A program made the position numbers and the translations under genes. A DNA stretch of 64,000 nt from Amphibalanus amphitrite. Lineage: Eukaryota > Arthropoda > Thecostraca > Balanomorpha > Balanidae. Below, one piece after another: positions 58,556-64,000 of this stretch. How positions within the stretch are numbered: position 1 is the stretch's first letter; each line of letters starts with the position of its first letter. The stretch is taken from NCBI RefSeq assembly GCF_019059575.1, contig NW_024881708.1:434001-498000 (forward strand), read 5' to 3'. The notes below the pieces were generated by a model. That model did no database searches, was not told the origin of the DNA, and saw only the letters and a program-made list of their open reading frames with translations.

Positions 58556-59277
58556 GGCAACTCCCGGAGAGATTTTCACTCAGGCAACACTGTAGAAAGT
58601 AGTGGAAAATATTATGAAACTGTCGATATTTTGTTTTAATTAAGTAGCTAAAATGCAATACACATGATGCAAAGCCTGTCTTATGTTACCGGCTGATGCC
58701 TATCTACTGGAGTAAAAAAAAACAAAAAAACTCAAGATTACTTCACAGCTGACAATCCACATAAAACACACCTGAAACCAACTATATTGATCAGCTGTAG
58801 TGCCTCTATCCGGCTCACCTTCCTCGGATGTTGATGTAGCCCCGGGCCACCTGACCTCACCTGACAACCCTCGGTGACCTCTGGACTGCAGCGTCCGATT
58901 CCGTCAGGCACGTGGCGACCGCTGTGCTCCGCCGGTAGTGACTAGTGAGCCGAGCTGCCGGCCGCCGAAGCTATTTATGCTAGTGATGAGCGCCCTCGAG
59001 TGGCCCGGGCCCAGGTTATGTTGCTCCTGATCAGCCTGGCTGGCTCCGAAATCCGACGGATAGAGCTGCAACTCTTCGGCATTTGGCATCGGATAAGTGA
59101 TTCAAAGCTTTTTAGTTATGCTATGCCTCTGATTAGCCCGTCTAACTTCAGAAATCAGAATGTACCCTGATAGCTGAAACTTTTCCGACAAGCTGTCACA
59201 AGGCAACTGACCCACCCCGGGGTTATAACGGCTCCTATACCTATCCTAATAAGTGATCTGCGAGCGCTTTCTAATGC
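58556..59277. other. Upstream region of CBS copy 2
   Basis: 5' flank and probable promoter or 5' UTR of the minus-strand CBS copy 2. A GC-rich block at 58830-59060 includes GACCTCACCTGAC near 58850. No TATA-like element was assigned with confidence. Confidence 0.35.
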
Positions 59278-61391
59278 ATCCCCGCGTCCTGCCTGGGGGA
59301 AGGGGGCATATTCTGCCCCCCTGTCGAGTTCCGAAATCCGAACCGATGGTCGCAGCAAGACGAAGAAAACGGCTCCCAAAAGATCCCAACAAGGCGGATC
59401 TATGGAGCAAAACAAAAATTATTGAAGTAGGTCAGAGGCCAGGTCAAGGTCAGGTCAAGGGTAAAGGTGCAAGCATTATCGGCCGTGGAGCGCAGTTCAC
59501 GAAGAATGGACTGATATTTATTGTCCGAAACACGTTCTTAGGCTACCAAGACAAGATGCATTGCATACAATGGAATGCAAAGGTCAAGGTCAAGGCTAGT
59601 CAGGTCACCAAGGACGAAGAATAGAATAGGATATGTGCGACACCTGTTGTATGGGTCAATTTATTCATAGAACTCAAAGGGCATAATCAATTAGTGATAT
59701 GAAGATGGACTGTATTAGAATGAAGTTCAGGTCGACATCAGGTTGAGGACATGTCAAGTTAACCCAAACTTTGGATTTTCTACTATTCTCCCCCTCCCCA
59801 AATCAGTTTTAGAAATTTTGGGTCAAAATCCAAAATTTTCAAAAACTGAGATAGCCACTTGAGAGACAAAGTAAAACCACGCCCATGCTTTTTACGTCTT
59901 GATTCCAAAAACTGAACATATTAGAGGCGTTTGCAGTTTTGTAATTTTGAAGCAAAAATGGCGTGGCATGACCTCACTTAACCCGCGACCGCCTGGGGGG
60001 GGGGGGGGTCGGATCCGACCTCCCTCCGTTTTTCTTGAATAACTCATGAACCGCTTGCTCTATCAACTTGAAACTTGGCATACCTTCTCCCCTATCAATT
60101 TGACGTCTTCTGTGTAATTTTTAAGAAAATTTGTCCAAAACGTTTTGAGATAGGTATATCGATTTTAGTGATGTAACTACATAGCGTTTTTAGTCAAAAA
60201 GTGGTAAATGTTTAAAAAATCGCCAAAAATCAAGGTTTAAAGCAAATTGCAAATTAAGAACATAAATAGACGCAGCTCAACGATTTCTTTAAAATGGCGA
60301 TCTCGGATTTTCCATAAAATGCGTTTTTTACCCCCTAAAAATTCAAAAAACTATATTTTTTGGAAAATAGATAATAAAATCCAAAATTTTGAGAATTTAA
60401 AAAAAAAACTGGAATATATGTTACGGAGCTCTATTAGAACATTAGATGTCCCAAATTTCAACTTTCTATCTTGATTTTTGACCCCCAAATTGTAAAAAAT
60501 AGCTCCAACATGCATAGGGCATGGTGACGTCATAAGCATTTTCGTGAATTAGAGGCACTTCTGAACATTGCATGTGAAAACAAATGGCATCACTAGATTC
60601 CTGGGACAAAGTTCGTCTAGAAAAGTGCATTTTTATGTCAAAAATAAGAAGTTGAAAAATTGAGTTTTTCTTGGCCCTCGTTTAGTTATGTATGGTATAA
60701 ACGATTTTTTATGCTTTCAATGCACACTTATCACCAGCACAGTGACTTGGGGTCACATATAACCATTACCATCGGATTCGACGTGAAAAATAAGCCATAA
60801 AGCATGTGTCCACGCCCATGTAGCAGAAAGTGAAAACCGTGACCTTTCGTGACCTGACCTGACCTTGACCCGTACTTAGTATGACCCCTATACGCACATG
60901 GTACCTTCACTAGGTCTTTGAGGTCATTTTTGGTGAGTTTCGAGCAGCAGCTATCGATTCCCCTGTCCGTAAGCCTAATCATGCAAAACCCCAGAATTTG
61001 ACCTTTACCCTTACCTTGACCCGAAAGTTGACCTCAATCTTAAAATATTAAGAGTGTTTTGGGAAGGTCTCGTAGAGACCTTTCGAACGCCGCCTCGCGG
61101 GGCTCGATACGACCATTGGTTCTCGAGATAACAGGGGGGGGGGGGGTCGGATCCGACCCCCCCCCCCCCCCAGGCTGTCGTGGGTACGGAAATAGCCCAG
61201 GCGGTGCCGGGTTACACGTCATATTCTCAACAACAACAAAAACGACGGATTTCGCTCAAATTGTCAGGGAGTATGTCGCATTGATTCATAATAAGGTAGT
61301 GGAAGTTTGACGTCGCTGGCTTAACGCTCTTAAAAGCTATTGATAGACCGGATGGGGCTGATTCTGCCCCCCCCCCCGAGCGTGGAGCGGG
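59278..61391. mobile_element. G/C-hairpin element, copy E9, interrupted by E8
   Basis: Left part 59278-59977 has a hairpin G-run/CATATTCTG/C-run at about 59294-59321. Right part 61215-61391 has G-run/CTGATTCTG/C-run at about 61354-61378. The interior matches E6 in reverse complement, for example the segment with ACACGTTCTTAGGCTACCAA at 59530. The outer duplication is not clear. E8 is inserted between the two parts. Confidence 0.6.
59978..61214. mobile_element. G/C-hairpin element, copy E8, nested in E9
   Basis: TTAA at 59978-59981 and TTAC at 61211-61214 (one base decayed). Hairpins: G-run/TCGGATCCGA/C-run at 59996-60027 and 61135-61171, with an exactly palindromic core. The interior has TGACC-rich stretches at 60845-60880 and 61000-61035. 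Confidence 0.7.
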
Positions 61392-61475
61392 AAATGTCTC
61401 GCTACGATACTTGGTTTCTCAGTTTTCTTGAAATTGGGGTTGCCAAGAAGGCTCCCATGGTCAGTGATGTCAAAT

Positions 61476-63632
61476 TTAACCCGCGCACCGACGGGGGTCT
61501 GCGCCAACTTCGTACCGACGGGGGGGGGGCGGATGACCGCCCCCCCCCCTGAGATCTCGAGAACGAAGCAAGATAGCGACAAGCGGTAAACGGCAAGGGA
61601 TACGCACGGACAAGGTCTACAATTTTTACAAAGGTCATTTTCAGGTCAGGTCAAAGATGACGTCACAGGGGTCAAAAAAGTCAAAATGGCGGCGCTAGGT
61701 ATAGGGAGTTTTTTCTCGAATAACTTTCGAACTAGTCAATATAGGAACAAACTAAGGGTAGCATCGTGATCCTCTCGTCAATCCGCATCGAATGATATAT
61801 ATGTTGACCTCGAAAGGTCAAGGTCAAAGGTTGACCTCAGGTCACGTGACCTTGAGGTCATCATGTATATCATTCGATGCGCCTTGACGAGCTGAACACA
61901 ATGAGACCATCCGCGCGGCTGTATCTTGTTCCTGTACGGAGTTATTGTCAAAAAACCGCTGGTGACCTTTGATGACGTCACATGACCTTACAGCTGCCCA
62001 ACAGCAAAACAGACCTCAAGGTAGTGAAGGTTGATCGTATATGAGGTCATGTATGGTTTATGGGGCCATTCCGACCCGTTTTAGTGGTAAAAACAGGGAG
62101 TTGATTTTTCCCCCATTGACTTATAACACTATGCAACAAAAAATGAAAAAATTTCTGTTCCTGGAAAGCGACCGAATTTTTCTTATTCATTGGGTCCTAT
62201 TATAACCGAAATGGGCATTAGTTTTGATCTGAAAATGCTTTTCCGGTTTTCAGAGACGATTTTCGATTTTTGGCCCCGAAATTCGGTTTTTGGCCCACCG
62301 TGTCCGATGTAATTGAGTAATCGACTCGCGGTAACTTTCATCGCCTTTCCTATGCCACAAGCTTTCGAATGATATCTGGTTTTGCATATTTGCGTGCAAA
62401 AATAACGTCATAAATCTATGTTAAAGTAAGAAAATGTTGAAATTTTGTAAAAATTTGACATTTTTTTCGATTTCATTTCAAAATAGAAGAAAAACTAAAG
62501 GACCCATCCAAATTCTGAGCCCAGTTCCTTGAAGAGCATTCAATTTCCGTTCGGAAGGTACCTTTTTAGTGCATTTTATCGGATTCCTGTGGCGTCCAGA
62601 TTGAGTTAACCTAAACACATATCCTAAGTCATATCACATAGCATTAACCTGATAACGTATGTTAACGCCATAGGATCAACGAGGGGTCAACTGAGGTCAT
62701 TTTGTTGACCCCTTGTGACCTCGGGTCACACGCAGGAACTTACTTTTGAGCAGTCCTGTCGCTCAGAATCTTGATCTGTTGGGGGCCCGTTTTTCAAGTG
62801 ACTCAATCTGGACGCCACAGTAAACCGATAAAATGCACTAAAATAGTACCTTCCGAACGGAAATTGAATGCTCTTCAAGGAACTGGGCTCAGAATTTGGA
62901 TAGGGCCCTTAGTTTTTTCTCTATTTTGAAATGAAATCGAAAAAAATGTCAAATTTTTACAAAATTTCAATATTTTCTTGCTTTAACATAGATTTATGAC
63001 GTTATTTTTACACGCAAATATGCAAAACCGGATATCATTCGAAAGCTTGTGGCATAGGAAGGGCGATGAAAGTTACCGCGAGTCGATTACTCAATTACAC
63101 CGGACACAGTGGGCCAAAAACCGAATTTCGGGGCCAAAAATCGAAAATCGTCTCTGAAAACCGGAAAAGCATTTTCAGATCAAAACAAATGCCCATTTCG
63201 GTTATAATGGGACCCAATGAGTCCAAAAAAATCGGTCGTTACTCAGGAACAAAATGACTGTTGCATAGTGTAATGGGGAGGTCGAGAAATTGACCTGACC
63301 TTAGGTCATCGATATCAAAATTCCGAGATATAAAAATTGTAGCTACTAATGACCTCATAACATCCTGCGACTTTCAAAGGTCTCCGACATCTCCTGTAGC
63401 TCTGGCACGGTGACAAAGTTGCAAAAAAGTAACTTGAGGTTGGGTCATTCAAAGTGACCTGGTGACCTTACCTTAAAAGTTAGGAGGTTCAAACTTGCAC
63501 ACCATGTGTAAAATTGATGAGAGAATAGTCGTACTAAATTTCGCGGCGCTACGCGCCGCGGTTTTCCCGCTATTCGCGAAAAACCTCAGGGGGGGTGTGG
63601 ATATCCGCCCCCCCCCCGTCGGTGCGCGTGTA
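61476..63632. mobile_element. G/C-hairpin element, copy E10, containing a foldback insertion
   Basis: TTAA at 61476-61479. Left end CCCGCGCACCGACGGGGG matches right end CCCCGTCGGTGCGCG at about 63614-63628. Hairpins: G-run/CGGATGACCG/C-run at 61520-61549 and GTGGATATCCGC with G- and C-runs at 63590-63617. AGGTCA arrays lie at 61800-61862. A 1144-bp palindromic element is inserted at 62127-63270. Confidence 0.7.
62127..63270. mobile_element. Long-armed foldback element with TAA target duplication
   Basis: Ends CACTATGCAAC and GTTGCATAGTG, flanked by TAA at 62124-62126 and 63271-63273. Arms of about 475 bp (62127-62605 and 62800-63270) are nearly complementary throughout, separated by roughly 190 bp containing GGTCA motifs. 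No coding frame is conserved between the arms. Confidence 0.8.
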
Positions 63633-63833
63633 AGGCTTAAAATGCAGCTACGGACTCAGCTACGGCTGGTATGACACATCATCTCACCATTTCTATCTAC
63701 ATTTGAACTCCTCTGCCTTTTGCTCTGCTGCTGATAAAATCCCGTCTCAATGGAAGCTGATTATTAGGAAATCTAGTCATCGGCTGTCGGCAGTGCATCG
63801 TTTCCTAACCGACGGCCGGTTGCCGTGTTTTCC

Positions 63834-64000
63834 ATGGCAGTGCGGCCGGCTGTTCACGATCGGCCGGCGCCACGCGCCAGTACCAGCGAGCTGCTGTCCC
63901 AGGAATGTTTGGTTGAGCAATACTGTACTCCGTCCCCCGCCCAGCTGCCGTGCCGGATGGCGGAGGAGGGGATGCGAGGGGCGGCACCCGTGACCGTGTC
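63834..64000 (+). other. Partial open frame at the window edge
   Basis: ATG at 63834 in a CCATGG context opens a frame that runs off the window end (over 55 codons, GC-rich, starting MAVRPAVHDRPAP). There is no family resemblance and it may be chance in GC-rich DNA. Confidence 0.2.

Overview
The window is nuclear DNA of an animal, most likely an arthropod and possibly a crustacean. Genes are split by GT-AG introns, one gene is an arthropod Beat-like two-Ig protein, and more than half of the sequence is transposable elements. The species cannot be named from the sequence alone. Four spliced genes could be assembled exon by exon with consistent reading frames. They are a Beat-like secreted or anchored Ig protein (minus, 16392-11085, 6 exons, 272 aa), cystathionine beta-synthase copy 1 (plus, 19592-25159, 12 exons, 605 aa), a ZNRD2/SSSCA1 homologue (plus, 46883-49293, 3 coding exons, 221 aa) and cystathionine beta-synthase copy 2 (minus, 58555-49966, 12 exons, 539 aa). 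The two CBS genes converge. They share all intron positions, and the ten internal coding exons (3-11) and their lengths agree exactly, so they are paralogues from a whole-gene duplication. Exon 4 is almost identical between them while other exons are diverged, which suggests gene conversion. Layout: 1-11 kb is gene-poor with repeats; 11-16.4 kb Beat-like gene; 18.3-25.2 kb CBS copy 1; 25.6-27.5 kb a MITE and a tandemly duplicated repeat; 28.1-42.8 kb a nested retrotransposon block; 43-45.2 kb simple and tandem repeats; 46.9-49.3 kb ZNRD2; 50-58.6 kb CBS copy 2; 59.3-63.6 kb nested palindromic repeats. The retrotransposon block is one Ty3/gypsy element, internally deleted, with LTRs that look identical. 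Each LTR is split by a different full-length non-LTR element carrying APE, RT and RNase H domains. Both sit at exactly the same LTR position and both have the same 10-bp target duplication. The other standout is a dispersed family of at least nine non-autonomous elements, mostly bounded by TTAA. Each end carries a G-run/palindrome/C-run hairpin whose palindrome differs between elements but matches between the two ends of one element. Their interiors are rich in AGGTCA and TCAAGGTCA motifs, the half-sites read by nuclear receptors. One copy ends about 70 bp upstream of the CBS copy 1 start codon, and others lie in introns of the Beat-like gene and CBS copy 2.
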